Source: JBNJGB01 sp051747385 (GTDB lineage Bacteria > Myxococcota_A > UBA9042 > PHBI01 > JACKFB01). From it: DNA of 64,000 nucleotides. This document shows positions 1 through 8,347 of the stretch, piece after piece. Under the pieces are notes generated by a model that saw only the letters and a program-made list of their open reading frames with translations, did not search any database and was not told the DNA's origin. Location of the stretch: the NCBI GenBank assembly GCA_051747385.1, contig JBNJGB010000004.1:186001-250000 (forward strand), read 5' to 3'. The stretch's first letter is position 1, and every line of letters starts with the position of its first letter. The translations under genes and the position numbers were made by a program.

Positions 1-94
1 GCGGCGGGGGCTGCGCACCTGCGGGCGTCGCCACGCTGCCGAGGAGCAGGGCGGCGGCGAGAGCGAGTCGAGCGAGCAGGTTCTGCGGGGACAT
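1..94 (-). CDS. N-terminus of an exported protein (cut by window edge)
   Basis: Only the first 31 codons lie in the window. Reading leftward from the ATG at 92-94, the peptide begins MSPQNLLARLALAAALLLG and continues SVATPAGAQ. This is a classic Sec signal peptide (basic Arg, Leu/Ala core, AGA-Q cleavage site). A good Shine-Dalgarno (AGGAG) lies 6 nt upstream. It follows the Cys-rich lipoprotein gene on the same strand by 87 nt, so it may be co-transcribed. The mature protein is outside the window, so its function is unknown. Confidence 0.65.
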   Translation of the reverse strand, partial: MSPQNLLARLALAAALLLGSVATPAGAQPPP

Positions 95-181
95 GGCGTG
101 CTCCTGTGCGGCCGTGGGCCTCGCGCACCAGACCGACGAGCCCAACGCCCGCATATTCAATACTCTTCCTCCCGGCGCGCG

Positions 182-1504
182 CTACAAACAGCCGGGATCC
201 GCGAGGCAGTCCGAGTCCTCGCAGTCCGTCGCCCCGTCGTCGTCGTCGTCGATCTGGTTGCCGCAGTCCGTCTCGCCTTCCGGGAGCACGCACTCCGTCG
301 CCAGGGCGCAGTCGTCGACGTCGTCGCAGTCCGTCATCCCGTCGTCGTCCTCGTCCAGGCCGTCGCCGCAGTCCACCTCGCAGGCGAGGGTGCCGCCGAC
401 GCAGGCGCCGTCCTGGCACGCGTCGTCCTCGGTGCAGGTCTCCCCGTCGTCGCACGGCGTCCCGTCCTCCACGGGCACCGGCTCGCAGAGGCCGCTGGAC
501 GGCTCGCACTCCAGCGTGTGGCAGGCGGGCGGGGTCTGCCCGGAGCAGTCGACCGCGTCCTGGCCCTCGACGCAGGTGCCGTCGTCGCAGCTCCACGTCC
601 CGTTGCACGCGTCCCCGTCATCGAACTGCGCGCAGTCCTCGTCCACGTCGCACGCGCAGGCGTTCTCGTCGCCGGGCACGCACGCGCCGTCCACGCACTG
701 GTCGCCCTCCGTGCAGGCGTCCTCGTCGTCGCACGGCGCGCCGTCCTCCACGTCCACGGTCTCGCACTCGCCGGTGTCGGGGTTGCAGGCCAGCTCGGTG
801 CAGGCCTGCCCGTCGTCCGGGCACGTCACCTCGCTGCCCGGATCCGGCACGCAGACGCCCTCGTCGCAGACTAGGATCCCGTTGCACAGGTCCCCGTCGT
901 CGTACGCCGCGCAGTCCGCGTCCACGTCGCACTGGCAGGTGTTGCCGGACCCGGTGCAGGCGCCCTCCCTGCAGGTGTCGTCGGCCGTGCAGGGGTTGCC
1001 GTCGTCGCACGAGCCCTCGCGGGGCGTGAACACGCAGCCCGTGCCGGGCTCGCAGGAGTCCGTGGTGCAGGGGTTGCCGTCGTCGCACGTGATCGTGGCG
1101 ATCTCCTCGCAGGCCCCGCCCCGGCACGTGTAGCCGACGCAGTCGTTCCAGGCCGCCGAATCGCAGGCCGTCCCGTCCGGCGCGGTGCCCACGACACACC
1201 CGCCGGCGCTTTCGCCGTTGCAGCGTCCCGCCTCGCACTCGCCGGCGCCCTGGGCCTCGCACGGCCGACCGGCCCGGAGGACGACCCGCTCGCAGGACCC
1301 CGCGACGCACCGAGGCGCCTCGCACGGCCCCAGGTCGCCGAAGCGGCCCTGGCACTGGGCGTCGTAGCCGCACTCGTTGTCCGGGATGGACAGGTCGCCG
1401 CCGGACGTGTCCGCGGCTCCGCCGTCTCCCCCGCCGTCGTCGCAGGCCGCGACGGGCACGGCGACGAGAAACGCGAGGACGAGCAACGAGCGGACTGGAT
1501 GCAT
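182..1504 (-). CDS. Cys-rich, Asp-rich surface lipoprotein
   Basis: The 440-residue product starts with a lipoprotein signal peptide: hydrophobic residues 6-19, lipobox VAAC with Cys21 as the predicted lipidated residue. The rest is a string of Cys-rich modules of the type CDDGxxCT..D.C and CNGxxxCDxGxC, resembling the EGF/disintegrin-like tandem modules common in myxobacterial surface proteins. At the C-terminus are two acidic repeats of the form CGDGxDEDDDGMTDCxDxDDC, which look able to bind calcium. The start is supported by an AGGAGG Shine-Dalgarno 6 nt before the ATG. It is probably outer-membrane anchored, disulfide-stabilised and surface exposed. Its ligand is unknown. The high Cys/Asp content depends on one frame only, and the antisense frames here are shadows. 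Confidence 0.88.
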   Translation of the reverse strand: MHPVRSLLVLAFLVAVPVAACDDGGGDGGAADTSGGDLSIPDNECGYDAQCQGRFGDLGPCEAPRCVAGSCERVVLRAGRPCEAQGAGECEAGRCNGESAGGCVVGTAPDGTACDSAAWNDCVGYTCRGGACEEIATITCDDGNPCTTDSCEPGTGCVFTPREGSCDDGNPCTADDTCREGACTGSGNTCQCDVDADCAAYDDGDLCNGILVCDEGVCVPDPGSEVTCPDDGQACTELACNPDTGECETVDVEDGAPCDDEDACTEGDQCVDGACVPGDENACACDVDEDCAQFDDGDACNGTWSCDDGTCVEGQDAVDCSGQTPPACHTLECEPSSGLCEPVPVEDGTPCDDGETCTEDDACQDGACVGGTLACEVDCGDGLDEDDDGMTDCDDVDDCALATECVLPEGETDCGNQIDDDDDGATDCEDSDCLADPGCL

Positions 1505-1554
1505 GGAGGACCTCCTGTTTGCGCGCGTACGTTAGCGGACCCGGATGCTCCCCC

Positions 1555-3843
1555 TCAACGGCACTCGCGATCGGGCCAGCGCAGGTCGAGCCAGTCGAGC
1601 CACTCCGGCCAGGGGGTCGGGTCCTTCAGCCCCTGCGGACGCACCAGCAGGCCGCGGTCGGCGCCCACGTCCAGATGCTGCTTCGGCCGCCCCTTCCGGG
1701 CGGGACGCCAGAAGCCGAACAGGAGCTCCGTGTCGCCCTGCCACGGGTGTCGCGCGACCCAGCCGCGCAGGTAGACGAGGTCTCCCTCGCGCCAGGTGCC
1801 GGAGGAGGGGAAGACCCGGATGCGGGTCACGGCCTTGCGCCGCACCTCAGGCTCGCACACACCGTAGGCGTAGCGGTCGAGGAACGGGAACCACCCCGGC
1901 CCCGGAGGGTCGTCCACCCGGAAGACGGCCTCGAGGACCAGGCCGCGACGCGACGGGGGCGTGACGCGCAGGCCCAGAAGCGACAGCGCGTCGCCGAAGG
2001 CCACCGGCCCGTCCACCCCCTCGGGGAGCGGCGCCCGCTCGGCCAGCCACTCCCGCGGTTCCGGCGGCGTGAGCCCGGCCGCTCGGGCGAGGACGTGGTT
2101 CGCGACCCGGTGGCGCAGGTCGTCCGGGAACGTCTCCACCGCGAGATAGCGATGGACGGCCGGCGCCCGGTGGCCGGTGGACAGCAGGAGCATGGCCTCC
2201 ATGAGCGGATCCCGCTCCAGGGTCCAGGGGCCGTAGACCATGGACACCAGCCACCGGTGGAGGATGCCCGGGTCGCCCTCCCGCTTGGAGAGCCACGTGA
2301 CCTCCGGGGATTCCACGCGCCGGCGCATGTCCGCGATGACGAAGTCCTCCAGGACGGTCACCGGGTGGCGCCGGAGCAGATCCTTCAGCACCGGGTGCTG
2401 GGTCTGCTGCGGGGCGGTGGTGAGATCCACCACGGCCAGGGCGGTCCCGCGCGGCGGCTGGATGCGGCGCGTCTTCGAGCCGTAGTGCAGGCGGTGCCAG
2501 TCCCGGCGCTGGTAGAACCCCAGCTGGAACCGGGCCTTGTCGACGGGGCGCATCAGCGCGACCGTCTCCTCGGGCTCCGTGTGCTCGGCGATCCAGCGGC
2601 CCAGGATCGTGTGCCGATGCCGCCAGTCGTCCGCCTCCCACAGGTTCGGGTCGGGGTTGCGGTGGCGGTGGACCACCCCGGCGAGGCCCGACGTGGCCTG
2701 GAGCGCGATCAGCACCGCGGCCACGGCGACCCCCGCGTGTCGGAGGCGGCCCCGGTGGACCCGCGCGAGGAGGCCGGCGAGGTGCTCCACCAGGTCGGCG
2801 CCGGCGACGACGAAGAAGACCGCCGCGTAGAAGGGCCAGTACTCGTGGACGCTGGCGCCCTGCTTGAAGACCCAGGTCCACAGCGCGCCCGTGAACAGGA
2901 AGGCCCACGCCACGGCGTGCTTCATGCTCAGGCGTCCGCGCACGGCGTCCCACAGGGTGAACGGCATCCAGGCCAGCCCGGCGGTGATCAGGGTGGGCGT
3001 GAAGAGCTGCACCCAGCGGTCGCCGGAGGCGCCGACCAGGTCCTCGAGGGACTTCTTCTCCCCGCCGCTCCGGAACTCGAAGAGGTGCAGGAAGCCGTCG
3101 AGCCAGTCCTCTGCGCCCTGGAGCGCCACCAGGTGCTTCAGCACGCCCACGAGGCCGACCACGACGCCGACGGACAGCACCACCAACCAGCGCACGTCCG
3201 GGCTCCGCCGCGCCATGAGGCGGATCAATTCCACGACGGCCAGGGCGAAGGCGAAGGGGAACCAGGGCCAGTCGGACCACGCCGCGAGGGTGGCCACGAC
3301 CGCCGTCGCCACGAGGATCCAGGGGCGCGGGGAGCGGGCCCAGCGGGTCTGGAGCCAGGCCGCGGCCATGCAGCACACGAGCACCAGGGGTTCCTGGTTC
3401 ACGAAGGGCCCGTAGTAGCCCAGCATCGGGATGGTGGAGAAGAAGATCAGGGCCGCCCACAGGCCGGGCCCCCGCCACCACTCCCGGGCCATCAGGTAGA
3501 AGAGCAGGAACGACGCGAGCATCAGGAGGACGGGCACGATCCGCGCCTGCCACTCGCCCACGCCCAGGGTGCGAAAGGACGCGCCCACGAGCAGGTGGAT
3601 GCCCACCGGGTGGTGCCAGTAGACGTCGAACTCCTCCGGCTCCACCGGGGCCAGATTCTCCACGGGGCCGTACTTCGTCTCCTCGAACCCGTAGCGGACG
3701 AAGTTCTGGCCGGCCACGCCCCTCCGGGCGGCGCACCAGCCCGAGTGGCCGTACAGGAACGCCTCACCGATCCCCGTCAGCCACACCACGAGGGCGACCA
3801 CGAGGCCCATCCCGAGGGCCCGGAGGCGCACGCGGCGGCTCAC
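1555..3843 (-). CDS. GT39/ArnT-like polytopic membrane glycosyltransferase
   Basis: About 762 residues. The start is the GTG at 3841-3843, which overlaps the stop of the upstream methyltransferase gene (GTGA), so the two are translationally coupled. The N-terminal ~350 residues are a series of hydrophobic helices separated by short loops, with the layout of GT-C enzymes: an acidic first periplasmic loop containing GEAFLYGHSGW, then FYLMAREWW and LAALIFFSTIPMLGY-like helices. Such enzymes transfer a sugar from a polyprenyl-phosphate donor to lipid or protein at the periplasmic face. The C-terminal ~330 residues are soluble and not recognised. No aminoarabinose or wall-sugar genes lie nearby, so the substrate cannot be inferred. 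Longer antisense and upstream-extended frames are shadows. Confidence 0.75.
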   Translation of the reverse strand: MSRRVRLRALGMGLVVALVVWLTGIGEAFLYGHSGWCAARRGVAGQNFVRYGFEETKYGPVENLAPVEPEEFDVYWHHPVGIHLLVGASFRTLGVGEWQARIVPVLLMLASFLLFYLMAREWWRGPGLWAALIFFSTIPMLGYYGPFVNQEPLVLVCCMAAAWLQTRWARSPRPWILVATAVVATLAAWSDWPWFPFAFALAVVELIRLMARRSPDVRWLVVLSVGVVVGLVGVLKHLVALQGAEDWLDGFLHLFEFRSGGEKKSLEDLVGASGDRWVQLFTPTLITAGLAWMPFTLWDAVRGRLSMKHAVAWAFLFTGALWTWVFKQGASVHEYWPFYAAVFFVVAGADLVEHLAGLLARVHRGRLRHAGVAVAAVLIALQATSGLAGVVHRHRNPDPNLWEADDWRHRHTILGRWIAEHTEPEETVALMRPVDKARFQLGFYQRRDWHRLHYGSKTRRIQPPRGTALAVVDLTTAPQQTQHPVLKDLLRRHPVTVLEDFVIADMRRRVESPEVTWLSKREGDPGILHRWLVSMVYGPWTLERDPLMEAMLLLSTGHRAPAVHRYLAVETFPDDLRHRVANHVLARAAGLTPPEPREWLAERAPLPEGVDGPVAFGDALSLLGLRVTPPSRRGLVLEAVFRVDDPPGPGWFPFLDRYAYGVCEPEVRRKAVTRIRVFPSSGTWREGDLVYLRGWVARHPWQGDTELLFGFWRPARKGRPKQHLDVGADRGLLVRPQGLKDPTPWPEWLDWLDLRWPDRECR

Positions 3844-5222
3844 GACGCGCGCTCCAGCGCCACCAGCGCCTCCACGTGGGGCGTGTGCGGGAACATGTCC
3901 AGGGGCACCAGGTCCGTCACGCGGAAGCCGGCCTCCACAAGGCGGCGGGCATCCCGCGCCAGCCCCTTGGGCCCGCAGGACACGTAGATCACGCGCGGAC
4001 GGCCGGGGAGCGCGGCGATCGCGTCCACCACGGCGGGGCCGCACCCGGAGCGCGGCGGGTCCAGGACGACCGCGTCGGGAGGCGGGCCGGGCAGGTCGGC
4101 GGCGACCTCGGCGGCGTCCGCTTCCAGGACGGTGACGTGCTCCGCGCCCAGGCGGGCGGCGTTCCGGCGGGCGTCGGCCACGGCCGCCGGGCTGCGCTCC
4201 ACCAGCGTCACGCGCTCGGCGCGGCGGCTCAGCGCCAGCCCGAACACGCCCACCCCGGCGTAGAGGTCGGCCAGGTGCGCCATGCGCCCGGGAGTCAGGC
4301 CGGCCACGACCTCCAACAGCGCCAGGGCGACCGCGTGGTTCGTCTGGAGGAAGGCGGTGGGGCCGATCTGCAGCGCGAGGCTGCCGTAGCGCACCTCCTG
4401 GTACCGCGCCCCCGCCAGGTGTCGCGTCTCGGGGCCCAGGACCGGGCCGCCGTCCGCCGGGTTCACGTTGGCGTGGACGCCCGCGACGCCCGGGATGCCG
4501 ACGAGCTCTCGGGCCAGGGCCGGGAGGGATTCGTCGTCGCGCGTCACCACCAGGGTCAGCAGGCCGGCGCCCACGGCCGGATCCATGCGCAGGAGCGCGG
4601 CCTTGAGGAGCCCGTCGCTGCCCGCCCCCTCCCACGTGGTGACGCGGCGGCGGTGCAGGCGGAAGCGGACCTCCTCCAGGGCCGTCCCGATCCGGGCGTC
4701 CTGGACGGGGCATCGCTCCGCAGGGACCAGGTCGTTGGTGCCGGGGGCAAAGAAGCCCAGGCGCAGGCGGCCGCGGTGCTTGCGTGCCATCATCAGCGCC
4801 CTCGTGCGGAAGCCCCGGTCTGCCACGGGCCCCGCCCACGGGTGGCGGCGCGCGCCGTCCAGGAGGTCGCCGAGGGCCGCCTCCAGCCCGGCCAGGCGGG
4901 CCCGGCGCTGGGCCTCGGCGGACACGGACTGCCAGGGGCAGCCTCCGCAGCGATCGACCACGTCGCAGAACGTGCTTACGCGGTCCGGAGACGGGACCGT
5001 CAGGTCGTGCACCTTGCCCCAGACGGCGTTCTTGCCGGTGTGGACGATGCGCAGGACGCCCCGATCCCCGGGCACGCCCCCCGGCACGCGCACCTCGACG
5101 CCCTCGGCGAGGGCCACGCTGCCCCCCTTCGGGGCCAGTCGCAGCACCTCGCCCTCCACGAGATCCCCCTGCCGGAACGGGAGCCGGCGCGGTCGGGGTG
5201 AGCTGGGGCGGACGTCGGCCAC
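3840..5222 (-). CDS. rlmD: RlmD/TrmA-family RNA (uracil-C5)-methyltransferase
   Basis: The 460-residue enzyme methylates C5 of a uridine in RNA (23S rRNA in RlmD-type members) using SAM. Visible parts: an N-terminal TRAM-like RNA-binding region (residues ~15-75), a 4Fe-4S cluster set with Cys86, Cys92, Cys95 and Cys171, the SAM-binding LADLYAGVGVFG segment (~318-328), DPPRSGCG (~388-395) and the catalytic YVSCGP with nucleophile Cys416. The length matches RlmD (430-460). The GTG start follows closely behind a promoter at 5232-5259, giving a very short leader. The downstream membrane glycosyltransferase overlaps by 4 nt. The exact target base (U1939 or a tRNA/other rRNA site) cannot be fixed by sequence alone. 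Confidence 0.9.
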   Translation of the reverse strand: MADVRPSSPRPRRLPFRQGDLVEGEVLRLAPKGGSVALAEGVEVRVPGGVPGDRGVLRIVHTGKNAVWGKVHDLTVPSPDRVSTFCDVVDRCGGCPWQSVSAEAQRRARLAGLEAALGDLLDGARRHPWAGPVADRGFRTRALMMARKHRGRLRLGFFAPGTNDLVPAERCPVQDARIGTALEEVRFRLHRRRVTTWEGAGSDGLLKAALLRMDPAVGAGLLTLVVTRDDESLPALARELVGIPGVAGVHANVNPADGGPVLGPETRHLAGARYQEVRYGSLALQIGPTAFLQTNHAVALALLEVVAGLTPGRMAHLADLYAGVGVFGLALSRRAERVTLVERSPAAVADARRNAARLGAEHVTVLEADAAEVAADLPGPPPDAVVLDPPRSGCGPAVVDAIAALPGRPRVIYVSCGPKGLARDARRLVEAGFRVTDLVPLDMFPHTPHVEALVALERAS

Positions 5223-5231
5223 GGCGGGCGG

Positions 5232-5259
5232 ACTATAATGAAGTCGCGGGTCGTGTCCA
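5232..5259 (-). promoter_or_regulatory. Candidate sigma-70 promoter for the rlmD-like gene
   Basis: On the minus strand TGGACA (5254-5259) is followed after 16 nt by TATAGT (5232-5237). The -10 box ends only about 10 nt before the GTG start, so the transcript would be nearly leaderless. The rest of the ~460-nt gap up to the BlaI-type gene (5260-5638) shows no convincing gene. It contains a direct repeat of TGCATG near 5563-5577 whose role is unknown. Confidence 0.5.
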
Positions 5260-5638
5260 TGCCGCGCGCACCGAGCAGGCCGGATCGGGTGTCGAGGAGC
5301 ATGCCGGCAGGGACCGCTGTCGAGCGGCCACGACTTGCCGAGAGCCCGCGAAACGTGGTCGTGGACGTGGTCGAGCTCACCGGGCCCGGCGTTTCGCCAC
5401 CATCGGGAGTGGTCTCCGGGCAGGGCCGGATCGTGCCGCCGGGGCCGGCGGGCCGGGGAGCGACCGCCGTGGCAAATGGTCCCAATGCCCCTCCTCCATG
5501 TCCTCCGCGGCTTCGCGGCCTGGCGCCTCGGCGCGAGCCCGTTGGAAGCCGGGAGATGTGCATGATCTGCATGCGAGGACGCCGGCGCCCCCTGTTTGGG
5601 GCGCGCTCCCCGGCGGCGGCCACATCGACGACCGGACG

Positions 5639-5659
5639 AAACCGATTGATCCTCGGTTT
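5639..5659. promoter_or_regulatory. Inverted repeat, candidate operator for the BlaI-type repressor
   Basis: AAACCGA and TCGGTTT form perfect 7-bp arms around a 7-nt spacer, ending 24 nt before the repressor ATG. A possible promoter, TTGATC (5646-5651) with 18-nt spacing to TAGGGT (5670-5675), would place the -35 box inside the repeat. BlaI/MecI/CopY repressors bind dyads of this size in their own promoters, so autorepression of the whole downstream operon is the simple reading. This is inferred. Confidence 0.55.
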
Positions 5660-5683
5660 TCTCCTCGCGTAGGGTGTCGCGTC

Positions 5684-6079
5684 ATGGCGAAGACGACCCC
5701 GAGCCGGCTCGGCGAGCTGGAGATAGCGGTGATGGAGCACGTGTGGGAGCACGGCCCCACGGACGTGAGGGCCGCCCACGCGGTGATCGGCGCCGACCGC
5801 GGCATCACCCACAACACCGTGCAGTCCACGTTCAAGCGCCTGGCGGACAAGGGCCTCCTCCGCCGCGAGAAGCGCAGCCACGCCTACGTCTACTCCGCCC
5901 TCGTCGACCGCCGCGCGCTGACGGAGCGGGTGGTCGGCGAGATGGTCGATCAGGTCTCCGGCGGCCGGGTCGAGATCGCGCTGGAGGCCTTCGTGGACTT
6001 CGCCGATCACGCCGGGGAGGACACGCTCGATCGTCTGGAGCGGCTCATCGCCGCCCGCCGCGCCGAGGAGGAGTCCTGA
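5684..6079 (+). CDS. BlaI/MecI/CopY-family winged-helix repressor
   Basis: 131 residues, the usual family size. The N-terminal winged helix (residues ~8-75) contains LGELEIAVMEHVWEHGP and the recognition-helix stretch THNTVQSTFKRLADKGLL, followed by the RREKRSHAYVY wing. The C-terminal half is the helical dimerisation region that is cleaved or destabilised in BlaI. Known members repress beta-lactamase or copper genes. Here the partner gene downstream overlaps (TGATG) and is an M56 protease, and after it come metal-efflux genes, so metal-responsive derepression is more likely than antibiotic sensing. An operator-like dyad lies just upstream. Confidence 0.88.
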   Translation: MAKTTPSRLGELEIAVMEHVWEHGPTDVRAAHAVIGADRGITHNTVQSTFKRLADKGLLRREKRSHAYVYSALVDRRALTERVVGEMVDQVSGGRVEIALEAFVDFADHAGEDTLDRLERLIAARRAEEES

Positions 6080-7047
6080 TGGCGGGGTGGATCCAGATGG
6101 CGGCCCTGCTTGGGGCCGCCGGCGTGGCGTTGGGGGCGCTCGTGAGCGGCCTGGCCGTGCCGGCACTCCGCGGCCTGGACCGGGTGGAGCCCGCGAGGCG
6201 CTTCCGGCTCCTGGCCGCGCTGGGCCTGATCCCCCTCGCGGTGGGCGTGGCGGCCGTGGCCGTGGTGTTCCTGCCGTCGGCCCTGGACGCCCTGGGCGTC
6301 GCCCGGGACCACTGCCATCACCACGACCACCACGACTTCCACCTCTGCTTCGTCCACGACACGCCGCCGGCGACCTCCGCGGTCATCCTGGGTGGCGCCG
6401 GGCTGGGCCTGCTCTGGCTGGCGATCGGGTGGTCCCGGGACCTCGCCGGCCTCGTCCGGGCTCGACGATGGACGGCCCGCCTGGAGCGGGTCGCCCGCTG
6501 GGACGGCGCCCTCGGGGGCTGGCTGCTCGCCTCCGACGCCCCGCTGGCCGTCGCCGCGGGCCTCGTCCGCCCGCGCGTCTTCGTGTCGGAGGGCCTGCGA
6601 GACCGCCTGACGGCCGCGCAGCTTCGGGCTGTGGTCGCCCACGAGGCCGCCCACGCCGGGCGTCGCGACGGCCTGATCAAGCTGGCGGTCCGCCTCGGCT
6701 CCCGCCTCCACCTGCCCGGCGTCCGCCGGCGCCTGCTGGACGCCCTCGACGTCGCCGGGGAGCAGGCCTGCGACGAGGCCGCCGCGCGCCGGGTCGGGGA
6801 TCGGCTCACCGTGGCCGAGGCCATCGTCCAGGCCCGGCGCGCCGTCGTGGAGCCGCCCCCGGCCGCCGTGCCCGCCTTCGGCGGCGGGGCCGTGGAGCGC
6901 CGGGTGCAGGGGCTCGTCGACGGGCGCTGGACCGTGCCGGCCCGCTGGCCCGCCTGGCTGCTCGGCGCCGCGGTGCTGACCATCCTCGCGATCGGTCACG
7001 ACGCCCTCCACCACCTGGCCGAGACCTGGGTGGCCCGGCTCTTCTGA
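6079..7047 (+). CDS. M56 (BlaR1-like) membrane metalloprotease with His-rich periplasmic loop
   Basis: 322 residues, with ATG overlapping the repressor stop. Membrane segments fall at about 4-28, 45-68, 99-118 and 296-312. The zinc-protease motif HEAAH is at residues 188-192 and the third-ligand region GEQACDEAA is at ~227-235, as in M56 enzymes. Between the second and third helices (residues 77-94) is a loop with seven His and two Cys (DHCHHHDHHDFHLCFVHD). With BlaR1 topology this loop is periplasmic and the protease domain cytosolic. There is no penicillin-binding sensor domain. Inference: the loop binds periplasmic metal and triggers cleavage of the adjacent repressor. A plain BlaR1-like antibiotic sensor is unlikely. 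Confidence 0.85.
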   Translation: MAGWIQMAALLGAAGVALGALVSGLAVPALRGLDRVEPARRFRLLAALGLIPLAVGVAAVAVVFLPSALDALGVARDHCHHHDHHDFHLCFVHDTPPATSAVILGGAGLGLLWLAIGWSRDLAGLVRARRWTARLERVARWDGALGGWLLASDAPLAVAAGLVRPRVFVSEGLRDRLTAAQLRAVVAHEAAHAGRRDGLIKLAVRLGSRLHLPGVRRRLLDALDVAGEQACDEAAARRVGDRLTVAEAIVQARRAVVEPPPAAVPAFGGGAVERRVQGLVDGRWTVPARWPAWLLGAAVLTILAIGHDALHHLAETWVARLF

Positions 7048-7087
7048 CCCTGCCCTCGGGCCCTCGCCCGCCCACGAGGTGCGCATC

Positions 7088-8347
7088 ATGGTGAAAAGAA
7101 GGCCGAGTGCCGATCGGTTTTTCGTGGCTGCCCTGGCCGTCGTGGCCCTGGGAACACCCGCCCGCGCTCAGCCGGCCGGCGAGGTCCTGGGCGAGCGCGA
7201 GGCCGTACGGCGCGCCCTGGAGCGCCCGGCCCTCGTGCGCGCCTGGGAGTCCGAGGAGGCCGCAGCGCGGGCCGAAGCCCTGCGCGCGGAGGCATGGCCG
7301 AACCCGTCGTTCGACTTCCTGCACGAGCGGACGAACGAGGACCCGGACACGGTGGCCGAGAGCTTCCTGCAGGTGGAGCAGAGCCTGCCGATCTCAGGGC
7401 AGCGAGGGCTGCAGGCGGACGCCGCCGAGCGCACGGCGGACGCCGTCGGCGAGGAGAGCCGCGCGGCCCGGCTGGACCTGGCGGCGGACGTGCGCAGGAC
7501 CTTCCTCGCCGCGCTGCGGCTCCAGGAGCGCGTGGCCGTGCGGGAGCAGTGGCTCGAGCGCCTCGGCGAGGCGGCCGACGCCGTGGCGATGGCGGTGGAG
7601 GCCGGCGAGCGGGCCCCGTACGAGCGGGAGCGGCTGGCGCAGGAGATCGCCGAGAGCCGCGCCACCCTGGACGTGGAGCGCGCCCGACTCGAGCGTATCC
7701 GGGCTGTGCTGGCGGGGCTGGTGGGATTGGATCCGGCCGAGGCCGCGGCTTCGCTGCGCCTCGCCGGCGACGTGCTGCCGGACGCTCCGCCGAGCGTCGT
7801 GGGCGACCCGGCTCGACCGTCCGTCGCCGCCCTCGGCGCCCGCATCGACGCCCTGGAGCTTCGGCGGGAGGCGGCGGGGCGCGGCTGGATCCCCACGCCG
7901 TCCGTCCTGGCCGGCTACAAGCACGCCCGGATCGGCGGCGACGGCTTCCCCGGGTTCGTCCTGGGCGTGGGCCTGACCCTGCCCCTGTTCGACCGGGAGC
8001 AGGGGGAGCGGGCGGAGGCCGAGGCCGCCCTGACCGCGACCCGGCGCCGCCGGGATATCCTGCAGCAGCAGGTCCGTGCCGAGGTCGTGGGCCTCTCCCG
8101 GGAGGCGGCGAGTCTCCGGGAGGCGGCGGTGGCCTATCGCGAGGAGGGCCGGGAGCGCAGCCGGAGCCTCCTGGAGACCGCCCGCGTGTCCTGGGAGGCG
8201 GGAGAGATCACCGTCCTGGGCTACCTGGACGCGTGGCGGGCCGTCGTGGACGTGGAGCTTCGGGCCCTGGAGCTCGAGGCCGAGGCGCGCGACCGGCGGA
8301 TCGCGCTGGACCGGGCGCTGGGGCGCACCGGCATGGAGGAGCGGTAG
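7088..8347 (+). CDS. czcC: CzcC-type outer-membrane efflux channel (TolC family)
   Basis: 419 residues. ATG at 7088 is chosen over the in-frame GTG at 7079 because GAGG sits 9 nt before the ATG but touches the GTG. A signal peptide (RFFVAALAVVALGTPARAQ) is followed by long Ala/Glu/Arg-rich helices and the WPNPSFDF and QVEQSLPISGQR segments typical of CzcC/CusC-like outer-membrane factors. It forms the outer-membrane duct of a tripartite RND pump. It lies 40 nt after the M56 gene and abuts the adaptor gene (stop at 8345-8347, next ATG at 8348), so it belongs to the same operon. Confidence 0.87.
   Translation: MVKRRPSADRFFVAALAVVALGTPARAQPAGEVLGEREAVRRALERPALVRAWESEEAAARAEALRAEAWPNPSFDFLHERTNEDPDTVAESFLQVEQSLPISGQRGLQADAAERTADAVGEESRAARLDLAADVRRTFLAALRLQERVAVREQWLERLGEAADAVAMAVEAGERAPYERERLAQEIAESRATLDVERARLERIRAVLAGLVGLDPAEAAASLRLAGDVLPDAPPSVVGDPARPSVAALGARIDALELRREAAGRGWIPTPSVLAGYKHARIGGDGFPGFVLGVGLTLPLFDREQGERAEAEAALTATRRRRDILQQQVRAEVVGLSREAASLREAAVAYREEGRERSRSLLETARVSWEAGEITVLGYLDAWRAVVDVELRALELEAEARDRRIALDRALGRTGMEER

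Noticed and set aside
1519..3987. 822-residue plus-strand frame across the glycosyltransferase gene
   Set aside because: The minus-strand frame has clear membrane helices and coupling to rlmD. The plus-strand product has no hydrophobic or domain pattern.
5238..5672. 144-residue plus-strand ORF in the rlmD-blaI gap
   Set aside because: No Shine-Dalgarno, and an Arg/Pro/Ala-rich composition like other shadow frames.
6079..7047. Beta-lactam sensor BlaR1
   Set aside because: The M56 part is present, but the C-terminal penicillin-binding domain is absent and no beta-lactamase gene lies nearby. A His-rich loop and metal-efflux genes are present instead.
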